DNA of 24,069 nt from Cryptoclostridium sp036644995 (GCA_036644995.1 JAVXOZ010000033.1:1-24069), one strand, 5' to 3'; counted from the stretch's first letter, positions 1-7,147 are shown. Translations and numbers: made by a program. Notes: generated by a model from the sequence alone, not told the origin.

Positions 1-4
1 CTTT

Positions 5-163
5 AGGCTGTTGATAAAGTCTGATATTCGGCAAAATCCCTTCCCATCCACTGCTTATGTACATTTAGGTACACTGCACAGCGGCTGCTCAGTGATTTTA
101 CCGAATCTAAGGCTTTCTTAACAGCCCGGCATCTTGTCAAAAAACTATGTTTTTTGACAATCT
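5..163. repeat. Foldback intergenic repeat, copy 1 (core 5-126 plus tail)
   Basis: The core at 5-126 is nearly identical to 1748-1870 and 15265-15387. Its ends form imperfect inverted repeats of about 32 bp: the left end begins aggctgttgataaag and the right end finishes ctttcttaacagcc, with attcggcaaaat facing attttaccgaat. The tail contains a perfect 12-bp inverted repeat, TTGTCAAAAAAC at 134-145 and GTTTTTTGACAA at 149-160, with a 3-base loop. There is no convincing reading frame. A MITE-like or structured-RNA repeat is the likeliest class. The left flank lies outside the window, so a flanking duplication cannot be tested here. Confidence 0.85.
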
Positions 164-164
164 G

Positions 165-205
165 AGAGGGTTACCCGTGTATACACGGGTAACCCTCTTT
201 TTTTT
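165..205 (+). terminator. Very strong intrinsic terminator
   Basis: Bases 166-197 are a perfect 16-bp-arm palindrome (GAGGGTTACCCGTGTA and its complement) with no unpaired loop in the DNA, followed by eight T at 198-205. It probably ends transcription of a gene upstream of the window. In the B. subtilis order that gene would be dacB, but this is inference. It starts directly after the tail of repeat copy 1. Confidence 0.9.
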
Positions 206-329
206 AAGCCCAAAAGCGTTAAAGTTTATCTATATATTAACCAAGGAATATTAATCAAGGAGAGCCTTGGGAAATTATCGTTTTTTGTTGTGTCTTTATA
301 GCTTATGCAGAATATCTTAAAATTGTTAC

Positions 330-518
330 TTAACAACCTCTGCCACAACCTCTGCCACAGCCGCCGCAACCTCTGTTGCAGCCGCAGCCACCGCAGTTAT
401 TGTTGCAGCCACCACAGCCGCAGCCACCGCCCCAAAAAGGCCCACAGGGTCTACACCAAGGGGAGCACCAAGGGTTCCAACCAAAAAATGGGAAAATAGG
501 AAAAAATGGAAAACACAT
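330..518 (-). CDS. Cys/Gly-rich small protein, probable sporulation-associated
   Basis: This 62-residue protein has 14 Cys and 18 Gly. Residues 3-17 are aromatic and proline-rich (FPFFPIFPFF), residues 18-25 have three Cys, and residues 30-62 are a run of CGGC, CGC and GRGC units. I chose the ATG at 518 over an in-frame GTG at 527 because AGAGGTG lies six bases before the ATG and overlaps the GTG. Two plus-strand frames across the same bases (305-499, 376-594) read as low-complexity shadows. It diverges from spmA, and its upstream region matches a mother-cell sigma factor promoter. I do not recognise a named family. Spore coat or crust structural protein, metal-binding protein, or a peptide precursor are options. 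No modification enzymes for a bacteriocin are visible in the window. Confidence 0.72.
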   Translation of the reverse strand: MCFPFFPIFPFFGWNPWCSPWCRPCGPFWGGGCGCGGCNNNCGGCGCNRGCGGCGRGCGRGC

Positions 519-552
519 AATAGTCACCTCTTTTTATTTAAAAGTTATAATA

Positions 553-580
553 TATTTTATGCCATTGAGTATAAATTTGT
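553..580 (-). promoter_or_regulatory. Possible SigK/SigE-type promoter for the Cys-rich gene
   Basis: On the minus strand the sequence reads AC, then 17 bases, then CATAAAATA (preceded by G). This fits the known SigK pattern of an AC at -35 and GCATANNNTA at -10. The expected start of transcription is about 28 bases before the chosen ATG. A short AT-rich motif can match by chance, so confidence is moderate. Confidence 0.45.
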
Positions 581-615
581 CCCTATTAGAATAAAAAAAT
601 ATGAGGTGATAAATT

Positions 616-1200
616 ATGATACACAGTATATGGCTTTTCCTTTTATTGGGTGGTATTTTAGCAGCGGCTGTATCCGGCAATATAGACGTTATTTTTCCTG
701 CTTTTATTGATGGAGCAGTTAATGCCATTGATGTTGCTTTGGGCTTGGGTGCGTTTCTTGCTATTTGGTGCGGAGTTATGCGGTTGGCAGAAAAAAGTGG
801 GCTTTTAGATGTTTTGGCAAAGTTGTTTTATCCGTTTTTGCGGTGGCTTTTTCCTAATTTAGCACCGGAGCACAAGGCTTGGGGAGCTATTATTATGAAT
901 GTTTCCGCTAATTTTTTGGGGCTGGGCAATGCCGCAACACCATTTGGCATTAAAGCTATGGAGGAACTGGCTGCCACTTTACCTCAAAAAGGGGTGGCTT
1001 CCCGTGATATGATTGTATTTTTGGCATTAAATACCTCGGCGGTAAGTTTGGTGCCGGGTATGATTATGGGGCTTAGGGCAGATGCAGGTTCTTTAAATGC
1101 TGCGGAAATAATTATTCCTTCTTTTTTGGCTTCGCTATGCGGTTTGTGTGCGGCTTTGGCTGTTGCCTATTTATTTGACAAAATGGGTAAAAAATCATGA
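616..1200 (+). CDS. spmA: Spore maturation protein A
   Basis: A 194-residue integral membrane protein of the nucleoside-recognition (Gate) domain family. An N-terminal hydrophobic segment (residues 4-20) is followed by further membrane segments. The family signature is visible at about residues 92-118 (NVSANFLGLGNAATPFG), and the length is usual for SpmA. In B. subtilis SpmA and SpmB act together during spore core dehydration and heat-resistance development. The transported substrate is not established. The ribosome site GAGGTGATAAATT precedes the ATG. The stop codon overlaps the start of spmB by 4 bases, so the two are co-translated. No clear plus-strand promoter was found in the 97-base divergent gap. 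Confidence 0.93.
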   Translation: MIHSIWLFLLLGGILAAAVSGNIDVIFPAFIDGAVNAIDVALGLGAFLAIWCGVMRLAEKSGLLDVLAKLFYPFLRWLFPNLAPEHKAWGAIIMNVSANFLGLGNAATPFGIKAMEELAATLPQKGVASRDMIVFLALNTSAVSLVPGMIMGLRADAGSLNAAEIIIPSFLASLCGLCAALAVAYLFDKMGKKS

Positions 1201-1727
1201 TGATATTAGGTGCTTTTTCAGTTTGGTTGGTGCCTGCTATATTATTTTTTGTGCCGCTTTTTGCCTATTATAAAAAAGTGGCAATTTACGATGAATTTAT
1301 TAAAGGTGCAGAGGAAGGATTACGTTTAACTTGGAAGCTACTGCCGTTTTTAATTGCTATGTTGGGAGCTATTGCGGTATTTACCCAAGGCGGAGCAATG
1401 ACTGTGCTTTTTTCTCTTTTTTCACCTTTTACCAATATTTTGGGCATACCCGAGGCTGTGCTGCCCTTGGCGGTTATGCGCCCTTTTTCCGGCAGTGGTT
1501 CCTTGGGGATGACGGCGAGCATTTTAAACGAATTTGGAGCTGATTCCTTTACCGGCCGCTTGGCTTCTATTATACAAGGCAGTACCGAAACTACTTTTTA
1601 TGTTTTAACGGTGTATTTTGGCTCTGTGGGGATAGTAAAGTATCGCCATGCCTTATGGGTGGGGTTGATTGGGGATGCCGTGGCTTTTATTGCAGGATTT
1701 TATATTACCTGTGCTTTATTTACATGA
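1197..1727 (+). CDS. spmB: Spore maturation protein B
   Basis: A 176-residue membrane protein, the usual size for SpmB, and partner of SpmA in spore maturation. The diagnostic stretches are MRPFSGSGSLGM (about residues 99-110) and QGSTETTFYVLTVYFGS (about 128-144). Hydrophobic segments at about residues 6-24, 50-75 and 150-174 place it in the membrane. It starts at an ATG inside the last codons of spmA (ATGATG overlap). Its stop codon at 1725-1727 lies inside the left direct repeat that flanks foldback repeat copy 2, so the element entered immediately after the gene. Confidence 0.93.
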   Translation: MMILGAFSVWLVPAILFFVPLFAYYKKVAIYDEFIKGAEEGLRLTWKLLPFLIAMLGAIAVFTQGGAMTVLFSLFSPFTNILGIPEAVLPLAVMRPFSGSGSLGMTASILNEFGADSFTGRLASIIQGSTETTFYVLTVYFGSVGIVKYRHALWVGLIGDAVAFIAGFYITCALFT

Positions 1728-1747
1728 GTAAACAGTGCTTATTCTCT
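1724..1747. repeat. Left flanking direct repeat of copy 2
   Basis: This 24-base sequence ends at the left edge of repeat copy 2 and matches 1897-1920 at 21 of 24 positions. It contains the spmB stop codon. The pair looks like an aged target-site duplication. Confidence 0.7.
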
Positions 1748-1896
1748 AAGCTGTTGATAAAGTCTGATATTCGGCAAAATCCCTTCCCATCCACTGCTTA
1801 TGTACATCTATGTACACTTCACATCCGCTGCTCAGGGAGTTTTACCGCATCTAAGGCTTTCTTAACAGCCTGACATCTTGCCAGAATGACAATATG
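1748..1896. repeat. Foldback intergenic repeat, copy 2
   Basis: The core (1748-1870) has the same ends and inner blocks as copies 1 and 4. The tail 1871-1896 ends in tgacaatatg and lacks the A/T hairpin of copy 1, as if its middle had been deleted. An inner palindrome TGTACAT-CT-ATGTACA lies at about 1801-1816. The element sits between spmB and rluB, genes that are adjacent in B. subtilis. A frame running through it (1655-1873) is not credible as a gene. Confidence 0.85.
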
Positions 1897-1920
1897 ATGA
1901 ATAAACAGTGTCTATTCTCT
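1897..1920. repeat. Right flanking direct repeat of copy 2
   Basis: Matches 1724-1747 with three differences and starts immediately after the element's conserved end (tgacaatatg). See the left repeat. Confidence 0.7.
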
Positions 1921-1954
1921 TTTTATCTGAGAAAATATTATTTGAAAACATCTC

Positions 1955-1983
1955 TTGTATAAAGCGGCTTTTAAGGATATAAT
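1955..1983 (+). promoter_or_regulatory. Sigma-A-type promoter for rluB operon
   Basis: TTGTAT (1955-1960), a 17-base spacer, then a perfect TATAAT (1978-1983). Transcription would begin near 1990, just before the GGAGG at 1991-1995, giving a very short leader. It lies downstream of repeat copy 2 and could let rluB be expressed independently of spmAB. Confidence 0.6.
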
Positions 1984-2000
1984 AAATGCTGGAGGATATT

Positions 2001-2816
2001 ATGGAAGAACGTTTACAAAAAATACTTGCCGCCGCAGGCGTTGCCTCACGACGGAAGGCAGAAGAAATAATAAAGCAGGGTAAAGTTAAGGTTAATGGCA
2101 AAGTAATAACCGAACTTGGCACCAAAGCTGATTTGGGCACAGACAAAATTGAAGTTAACGGCGAAAATTTGGAGCGCAAGGAACGTAAAGTTTATGTGCT
2201 GCTTAATAAGCCAAAAGGCTATTTGTGCACCGTGGAAGATACCCATAATCGTCCTACTGTTTTAGATTTGATACCCGATTGGGGTTTGAGAGTTTATCCT
2301 GTGGGTAGATTGGATATGGATACATCGGGTTTAATAATATTAACCAATGATGGTAAAATGACACAAAATATTTTACATCCTGCCAAAAAAATTAATAAAG
2401 TTTACCGTGTTGCGGTAAAAGGTATTCCCACCGAAGAAAAAATTAACCTTTTAAAAAAAGGTATAGAAGTTGAGGGCGAAGTCTTTGCCCCTGCTAAAAT
2501 TCGTTTATTGGGTAAAAAAGGCAGAAGTGACAGCGTTTGGGAAGTTATTATTCACGAGGGTAAAAAACGGCAGGTACGCCGTATGTTTAGAGAGATAAAA
2601 CATCCTGTTATAGATTTAGAAAGAACCAGTATTGACTTTTTAAGTACCAAAGGCTTAAAAGAAGGCGAATGGCGTTTTTTAAAGAAAGAAGAATTACGCC
2701 GCTTGTTGGGTGATGTTAAAGAAAAAACAGTAAAACCCAAGGATGAGCTTATTGTGCCTTTGAAGATGAGAAGGAGAAACAAAAATGGCAAACCGTTTGG
2801 GAAAAGGTTTGGTTGA
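2001..2816 (+). CDS. rluB: 23S rRNA pseudouridine synthase, RluB type
   Basis: A 271-residue protein. An N-terminal S4 RNA-binding domain (residues 1-60, RLQKILAAAGVASRRKAEE) is followed by the RsuA/RluB catalytic domain. Asp105 in GRLDMDTSGL is the catalytic aspartate, and residues 112-118 read IILTNDG. The C-terminal end is basic (MRRRNKNGKPFGKRFG), longer than in many relatives. It isomerises a uridine of 23S rRNA (position 2605 in E. coli) in the cytosol. I chose ATG 2001 rather than the in-frame ATG at 1986 because GGAGG at 1991-1995 sits five bases before it. The order spmA-spmB-rluB matches B. subtilis (ypuL). It overlaps the next gene by 32 bases. The family also contains RsuA and RluE/F; neighbours and sequence favour RluB. 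Confidence 0.9.
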   Translation: MEERLQKILAAAGVASRRKAEEIIKQGKVKVNGKVITELGTKADLGTDKIEVNGENLERKERKVYVLLNKPKGYLCTVEDTHNRPTVLDLIPDWGLRVYPVGRLDMDTSGLIILTNDGKMTQNILHPAKKINKVYRVAVKGIPTEEKINLLKKGIEVEGEVFAPAKIRLLGKKGRSDSVWEVIIHEGKKRQVRRMFREIKHPVIDLERTSIDFLSTKGLKEGEWRFLKKEELRRLLGDVKEKTVKPKDELIVPLKMRRRNKNGKPFGKRFG

Positions 2817-3321
2817 AATTTATACCGGCAATGCCAAGGGTAAAAGCACAGCTGCTTTTGGTTTGGCAATTCGTGGGGCAGGCCATGGTTATGGGGTACG
2901 CATTGTTCAATTTATGAAAACAGGGCAATACGGCGAAAATGTGTCCTTGGATAAATTAAAACCACAAATAGAACTTATGGCTTATGGCAGAAAAGGCTTT
3001 TTAAATGAGAATGATCCCCAAAAAGAAGATATTGATTTGGCTCATCAAGCCTTAAAAAAATCAGAAGAATATCTTTTAGCAGAGGATACCGATATTTTAA
3101 TTTTGGACGAGCTTAATAATGCTATATTTTTTAAATTAATCACTGTTGAGGAGGCTTTGGCTTTTCTTGATAAAAAACCCGAAAATGTTGAAGTTGTTTT
3201 AACAGGGAGAAATGCCCCCAAAGAGCTTATTGACCGTGCTGATTATGTTACGGAAATGAAAGAGGTTAAACACCCTTATGCCACATCTCAGCAGGGTAGC
3301 AGAAAGGGTATTGAATACTAA
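2785..3321 (+). CDS. Corrinoid adenosyltransferase (CobO/BtuR/CobA type)
   Basis: A 178-residue P-loop protein, the normal length for the CobO/BtuR family, which transfers the adenosyl group of ATP to the cobalt of a reduced corrinoid to make coenzyme B12 forms. Walker A is GNAKGKST at residues 15-22, and FMKTGQYGEN follows at about 49-58. ILDELNNAI (about 108-116) matches the family's Walker B-like stretch, and LTGRNAP appears near residue 140. AAGGAG precedes the ATG within the end of rluB. No other cobalamin genes are present, so it may serve salvage or a corrinoid enzyme elsewhere. The symbol is left open because naming (cobO, btuR, cobA) varies by organism. Confidence 0.9.
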   Translation: MANRLGKGLVEIYTGNAKGKSTAAFGLAIRGAGHGYGVRIVQFMKTGQYGENVSLDKLKPQIELMAYGRKGFLNENDPQKEDIDLAHQALKKSEEYLLAEDTDILILDELNNAIFFKLITVEEALAFLDKKPENVEVVLTGRNAPKELIDRADYVTEMKEVKHPYATSQQGSRKGIEY

Positions 3322-4091
3322 TGAAAATTGTGCGTTTTTCCACAGGTAAACAAAAACCTCGTTATGGCTTATTGGAAAATGGTGAGGTTTACCCTTTGGC
3401 TGGTGGATTGATGGATAAGCCTATTCGCCAAGGGTTGCGCTATGCTTTAAAAGATGTTCATTTACTTTGCCCTGTGGTTGCTTCCAAAGCAATTTGTTTG
3501 GGGCTTAATTATCGTGATTATGCTGAAAAATTAGGGGTAGACCCATTGACTGCACCTGTTTTTTTTATGAAACCATCTTCTTGTGTTATTGGTTCCGGGG
3601 ATGCTATTATTTATCCCAAAGAATTGGTAACACAGTTGGATTTTGAAGGTGAATTGGCTGTTGTTATTAAAAAAACCCTACATCATGCAGAAATTGAGGA
3701 TATAGCAGATGGAATTTTGGGTTATACCATTGCCAATGATGTAACTGCCAGAAATCTTCAACCCAAAGAAGGGCAGTGGACCATTGCTAAATCTTTCGAT
3801 ACCTTTTTGCCTGTGGGGCCTTGGATAGAAACGGATATTGACCCCACTAATTTAAACATTGAAACCACGGTAAACGGTGTTGTAAAACAAAAATCCAATA
3901 CCCAAGAAATGGTTTTTACAATCCCTTATATCATTAGCTATTTAAGTAAAGTGATGACACTTAATGCAGGTGATTTAATTGTTACAGGTACACCTCCCGG
4001 GGTTGGCTCTATGAATGTTGGTGATGTGGTGCGAGTAACTATCGAAGGGCTTGGATATTTGGAAAACACTGTGAAAGCAGAGGCTTTGTGA
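3321..4091 (+). CDS. Fumarylacetoacetate hydrolase family protein
   Basis: A 256-residue protein of the FAH superfamily (2-hydroxyhepta-2,4-diene-1,7-dioate isomerase, acylpyruvase and oxaloacetate decarboxylase members). The N-terminal part is a small cap (residues 1-50). The core follows, with LGLNYRDYAEKLG (60-72), DFEGELAVVI (107-116) and NDVTARNLQ (139-147). Glu109, Glu111 and Asp140 are the expected divalent metal ligands. VTGTPPGVGSM near residue 220 is the usual FAH C-terminal motif. The start codon shares one base with the previous stop. The true substrate cannot be read from sequence. A general acylpyruvate or oxaloacetate housekeeping role is possible. Confidence 0.88.
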   Translation: MKIVRFSTGKQKPRYGLLENGEVYPLAGGLMDKPIRQGLRYALKDVHLLCPVVASKAICLGLNYRDYAEKLGVDPLTAPVFFMKPSSCVIGSGDAIIYPKELVTQLDFEGELAVVIKKTLHHAEIEDIADGILGYTIANDVTARNLQPKEGQWTIAKSFDTFLPVGPWIETDIDPTNLNIETTVNGVVKQKSNTQEMVFTIPYIISYLSKVMTLNAGDLIVTGTPPGVGSMNVGDVVRVTIEGLGYLENTVKAEAL

Positions 4092-5356
4092 TGAAAACCA
4101 AAACTATAATAGTGATTGGCGGTGGCCCAGGTGGGATGATGAGTGCCTATGCCGCAGCTAAAAATGGCCATCACGTTGTTTTGCTGGAAAAAAATGTGCG
4201 TTTGGGTAAAAAAATGTTGATTACAGGTAAGGGTAGGTGCAATGTTACCAACGATGCCCCTGTGAATGAACTGGTTAAAGCCATGGTGGGAAATGGAAAA
4301 TTTCTTTATGGTGCTTTTAGCGATTTTTCCTCGGAGGATACCATGGCATGGTTTACCGATGGCGGAGTGCCCTTAAAGGTTGAACGTGGCCAAAGAGTTT
4401 TTCCTGTTTCGGATATTTCCGGGGATATTGTTGGTTGTATGGAGCGTCAGTTAGCCAAAGTGGGGGTTGAGGTAAAATCCCAAACCACTGCGGGAAAAAT
4501 CATAGTTCAAGATGGTGTTGCTGTGGGGGTTAAGGCGGATGGCAGAATTATAAATGCCGATGCTGTGGTCATTGCCACCGGTGGTGTTTCTTATCCTCGC
4601 ACAGGATCTACAGGGGATGGCTATAAATTGGCTCAAAATGTTGGGCACACCATAAAACCTGTTTTTCCTGCCTTGGTACCTTTGGTGGTTAAGGAAAGCT
4701 ATGTTGGAGATTTAGAAGGTTTAAGTTTGCGCAATGCCGAGATTTCCATAAAAAGCAACGGTAAAGTTTTGGGCAAAGATTTCGGAGAAATGGTGTTTAC
4801 CGATGTTGGTATGTCCGGCCCTGTAATTTTAACCTTGAGTCGCATATGTGCCAAGCATTTTTCGGAACAACCCCATGAGCCTTTGGATTTAACTATCAAT
4901 TTAAAACCTGCTTTAACAGAAGAACAGCTTGATTTGCGTTTGCAAAGAGATTATGATTCCTATCCTAAGCGGAATTACAGCACCTTATTACAGGAGCTAT
5001 TACCCAAAAAAATGATTCCTGTTTTTGTGCAGCTATCCCAAATTGACCCTTGGAAACAGGGGAATCAAATAAATAAACAAGATAGAAAAGTTATTTTGAA
5101 ATTATTAAGGGCTTTACCTTTTACTGTGGTAAAATGCCGCCCCATTGAGGAAGCTATTATTACCGCAGGTGGGGTAAATGTTAAAGAAATAGACCCTAAA
5201 ACCATGGGTTCCAAAAAAATTCACGGCTTATTCTTTGCAGGAGAAGTTATTGATATAGATGGAGTTACCGGTGGTTTTAATATTCAAGCGGCTCTTTCCA
5301 CAGGCTATCGCAGTGGATTGGGTGCTGCTAATTATTTAACGGAGATGGATGAATGA
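4091..5356 (+). CDS. BaiN/HI0933-like NAD(P)/FAD-dependent oxidoreductase
   Basis: A 421-residue flavoprotein. The N-terminal dinucleotide-binding motif is GGGPGG at residues 10-15, followed by LLEKN as the end of the second beta strand. KMLITGKGRCNVTND (about 39-53) is a hallmark of the HI0933/BaiN family. TGGVSYPRTGSTGDGY lies mid-protein, and FFAGEVIDIDGVTGGFN near the C-terminus closes the FAD site. BaiN members reduce bile-acid intermediates in some gut clostridia, but most homologues have unknown substrates, so the name describes the family and not the reaction. ATG at 4091 overlaps the previous stop (TGATG). A GTG at 4088 is possible but less likely. It is translationally coupled to the next gene. 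Confidence 0.88.
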   Translation: MKTKTIIVIGGGPGGMMSAYAAAKNGHHVVLLEKNVRLGKKMLITGKGRCNVTNDAPVNELVKAMVGNGKFLYGAFSDFSSEDTMAWFTDGGVPLKVERGQRVFPVSDISGDIVGCMERQLAKVGVEVKSQTTAGKIIVQDGVAVGVKADGRIINADAVVIATGGVSYPRTGSTGDGYKLAQNVGHTIKPVFPALVPLVVKESYVGDLEGLSLRNAEISIKSNGKVLGKDFGEMVFTDVGMSGPVILTLSRICAKHFSEQPHEPLDLTINLKPALTEEQLDLRLQRDYDSYPKRNYSTLLQELLPKKMIPVFVQLSQIDPWKQGNQINKQDRKVILKLLRALPFTVVKCRPIEEAIITAGGVNVKEIDPKTMGSKKIHGLFFAGEVIDIDGVTGGFNIQAALSTGYRSGLGAANYLTEMDE

Positions 5357-6510
5357 AACTTAAAGAAGCACAAAAACAAATAATTGAAATGGGTTTAACC
5401 TTGTTAGAATCAGGATTGGTGGTTCGTTCTTGGGGGAATATTAGCTGCCGTTTAAACGACCATCAATTTTTAATAACCCCCAGTGGACGTTCTTACAGCA
5501 CTTTAACCCCGGAAGAATTAGTTATTGTTAATATCATAGATGAACAACCTTGGGGTAATATAATTCCATCGGTGGAAAAAGGTGTTCATTTGGATATTTA
5601 TATGATGCGCCCTGATGTAAACGCCATTATTCATACCCATCAAACCGAAGCATCGGCATTAAGTTCCATGGATTGCGGTTTACCCATACATTACAGCGAA
5701 GCTTTTAGTGGTGAGGTAAGATGTGGCAAATACGGTTTTCCCGGCAGTGTAGAATTGCGGAATAATATTAGGGAAGAAGTGCTAAATTCCGGTGGCAATG
5801 CAGTGTTGATGGCACATCATGGAGCGGTATGTTTTGGTGATACACTTATGGAGGCGTTTCGTTGCAGCTTTCTTTTGGAACGTACCTGTGAACAGTATTT
5901 TTCAGAGGCAGCCATGGATTTATTCGGTGATGAATGGCATCAGGATATGTTTTTATATAGCAAATTATTTCAAAGGGAAAATAAATTTTTCCCCAAAGAA
6001 ATTATGTATTTACCTCAGGGGCAAAGAGTTGGGGATGAAATAATAATATCCCAATCTTTAAAAGAACCCTATTTTCCCTTAAAAGAAGAAAAAGCCTTGG
6101 CAAAAGAAATTTATACTGCAATTTTCAAGGCTCGTGGGGATATCAAATATATTAAACAGGCTTTTAGCCCTGAAATTTTAACATATTCTGTGCTTGGTAA
6201 AAAATTAGAAACATATGTTGACGATTTTGCCCAAATAAACGGTGCTGTAATGGGGTTTGCACAACCATCACCCGATGCAGTGGTTGATGCCTTAGGTGAA
6301 AATAACGGTGTTATTTTGGTAAATGGCGGTGTACTTTGCTGTGGCAGTACCTTGGATGATGTGGAATCTTTGGCTTTGGTCGCAGAAAAAAATGCCCATG
6401 CCAGATTAACAGCGGAGCTGTTTCCCGAAAAGAACGTCAATGCAATTCCCTTAGAGGAATGTAGAATGATGAGGTCTTTTTATTTAGACAAATATGCTAA
6501 AAGATTTTAA
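5353..6510 (+). CDS. Class II aldolase/adducin-like protein, two-domain
   Basis: A 385-residue protein, against about 215 for single-domain fuculose-phosphate aldolase relatives. Residues 1-190 form a complete class II aldolase domain: SWGNISCR (26-33), ITPSGRSY (41-48), Glu75, the zinc ligands His94 and His96 in HTH, and His156 in AHHGA. Residues about 230-365 look like a second, degenerate copy, ending in LVNGGVLCCG where the usual His-Gly is Gly-Gly and no HTH pair is seen. The likely reaction is zinc-dependent cleavage of a sugar phosphate, but the substrate is unknown. The start overlaps the previous stop (ATGA). It is the last gene of the rluB operon, followed by a terminator. A decarboxylase or epimerase of the same fold is an alternative. 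Confidence 0.82.
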   Translation: MKLKEAQKQIIEMGLTLLESGLVVRSWGNISCRLNDHQFLITPSGRSYSTLTPEELVIVNIIDEQPWGNIIPSVEKGVHLDIYMMRPDVNAIIHTHQTEASALSSMDCGLPIHYSEAFSGEVRCGKYGFPGSVELRNNIREEVLNSGGNAVLMAHHGAVCFGDTLMEAFRCSFLLERTCEQYFSEAAMDLFGDEWHQDMFLYSKLFQRENKFFPKEIMYLPQGQRVGDEIIISQSLKEPYFPLKEEKALAKEIYTAIFKARGDIKYIKQAFSPEILTYSVLGKKLETYVDDFAQINGAVMGFAQPSPDAVVDALGENNGVILVNGGVLCCGSTLDDVESLALVAEKNAHARLTAELFPEKNVNAIPLEECRMMRSFYLDKYAKRF

Positions 6511-6589
6511 ATCAACAACCTTGATTTTGTGTGTTTTTTTAACCCCAAAGCGGTGGCAACTGTTTTACTAAGTTGCTGTGAGGCTTTTT
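6509..6589 (+). terminator. Terminator region after the aldolase gene
   Basis: There are two stacked hairpins. AAATCAA/TTGATTT (6509-6515, 6521-6527) is followed by a T-rich run. AAAGC...GCAACT pairs with AGTTGC...GCTTT (6547-6587) and ends in T. The second looks like the main intrinsic terminator. Confidence 0.6.
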
Positions 6590-6595
6590 ATATAG

Positions 6596-6624
6596 TTTGA
6601 TAATGAGCTATTTCCACTATCAAA
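6596..6624. repeat. Inverted repeat upstream of the membrane protein gene
   Basis: TTTGATA at 6596-6602 and TATCAAA at 6618-6624 are exact complements with a 15-base loop, about 46 bases before the next start codon. It could be an operator or an RNA hairpin. No regulator can be assigned. Confidence 0.35.
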
Positions 6625-6670
6625 GTGCTGACATCGCAGTTTACTCATTTATATTTAGGAGAAAAAGTTC

Positions 6671-7084
6671 ATGAAAAATTGGATTATTAGGATACTTTTG
6701 CTTATGGGATTTTCCATTCCCTATGTTTTTTTAGCGATGTACGCTGATTGTTTTTGTGGAGATTTATTCGAATTTAAGCTGTATGGGGGTATTAATGTTA
6801 GTGCCCTTTGGGGAATTTTACTAAATTATGGCACGATGTTGCTTTGTTTTCTTTTATTATGCTTATTTGCCCTTAAAACTGCAAATGGTAAATTCATTAT
6901 CATTGGGAATACCTTGAGTTTTTTATTTTCAGGTTTATTTGTACTGCAAAATAATACGGAAAGATGGCAGTGGTTTTTTGAACCTTTTACAGAAGTTTCG
7001 TTTTTAATTATATTATCTGTGGTATCAATATTAGCTCAAATGTTATTTGTATATTTTTATCATAAAAAGCAAAAAAGTAAGTAA
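6671..7084 (+). CDS. Small integral membrane protein, unknown function
   Basis: A 137-residue hydrophobic protein with four predicted membrane segments, at about residues 5-23, 42-68, 75-94 and 106-130. A short loop between the first two carries two Cys (DCFCGDLFEF, about 26-35). The C-terminus is basic (HKKQKSK), which suggests a cytosolic end by the positive-inside rule. The N-terminal segment could be taken for a signal peptide, but further segments follow. AGGAG lies ten bases before the ATG. It is isolated between terminators, with no operon partner. I do not recognise the family. The lone gene and nearby repeat debris suggest an accessory gene. Confidence 0.7.
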   Translation: MKNWIIRILLLMGFSIPYVFLAMYADCFCGDLFEFKLYGGINVSALWGILLNYGTMLLCFLLLCLFALKTANGKFIIIGNTLSFLFSGLFVLQNNTERWQWFFEPFTEVSFLIILSVVSILAQMLFVYFYHKKQKSK

Positions 7085-7145
7085 AAGTCCTTGGGAAAAA
7101 TTAACTTTTTCCTCAGCAAAGGATATTTTAATCAAGTTATATAAC
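7085..7145. other. A/T-rich hairpin region after the membrane protein gene
   Basis: Nested complements TCCTT...AAGGA enclose GGAAAAA...TTTTTCC at about 7088-7127. There is no T run directly after it, so a terminator role is uncertain. Confidence 0.3.
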
Positions 7146-7147
7146 AT

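Noticed and set aside
330..518. Thiazole/oxazole-modified bacteriocin precursor
   Set aside because: The CGGC runs are suggestive, but there is no acidic leader and no cyclodehydratase or transport gene nearby. Spore gene context fits better.
305..594. Two plus-strand frames over the Cys-rich region
   Set aside because: They read as His/Ser/Arg- or Gln/Pro-rich low-complexity protein and are the complements of the CGGC codons. Only the minus frame has a good ribosome site and promoter.
1655..1873. Frame running through repeat copy 2
   Set aside because: It starts inside spmB and relies on repeat sequence. There is no ribosome site, and the other copies do not preserve a frame.
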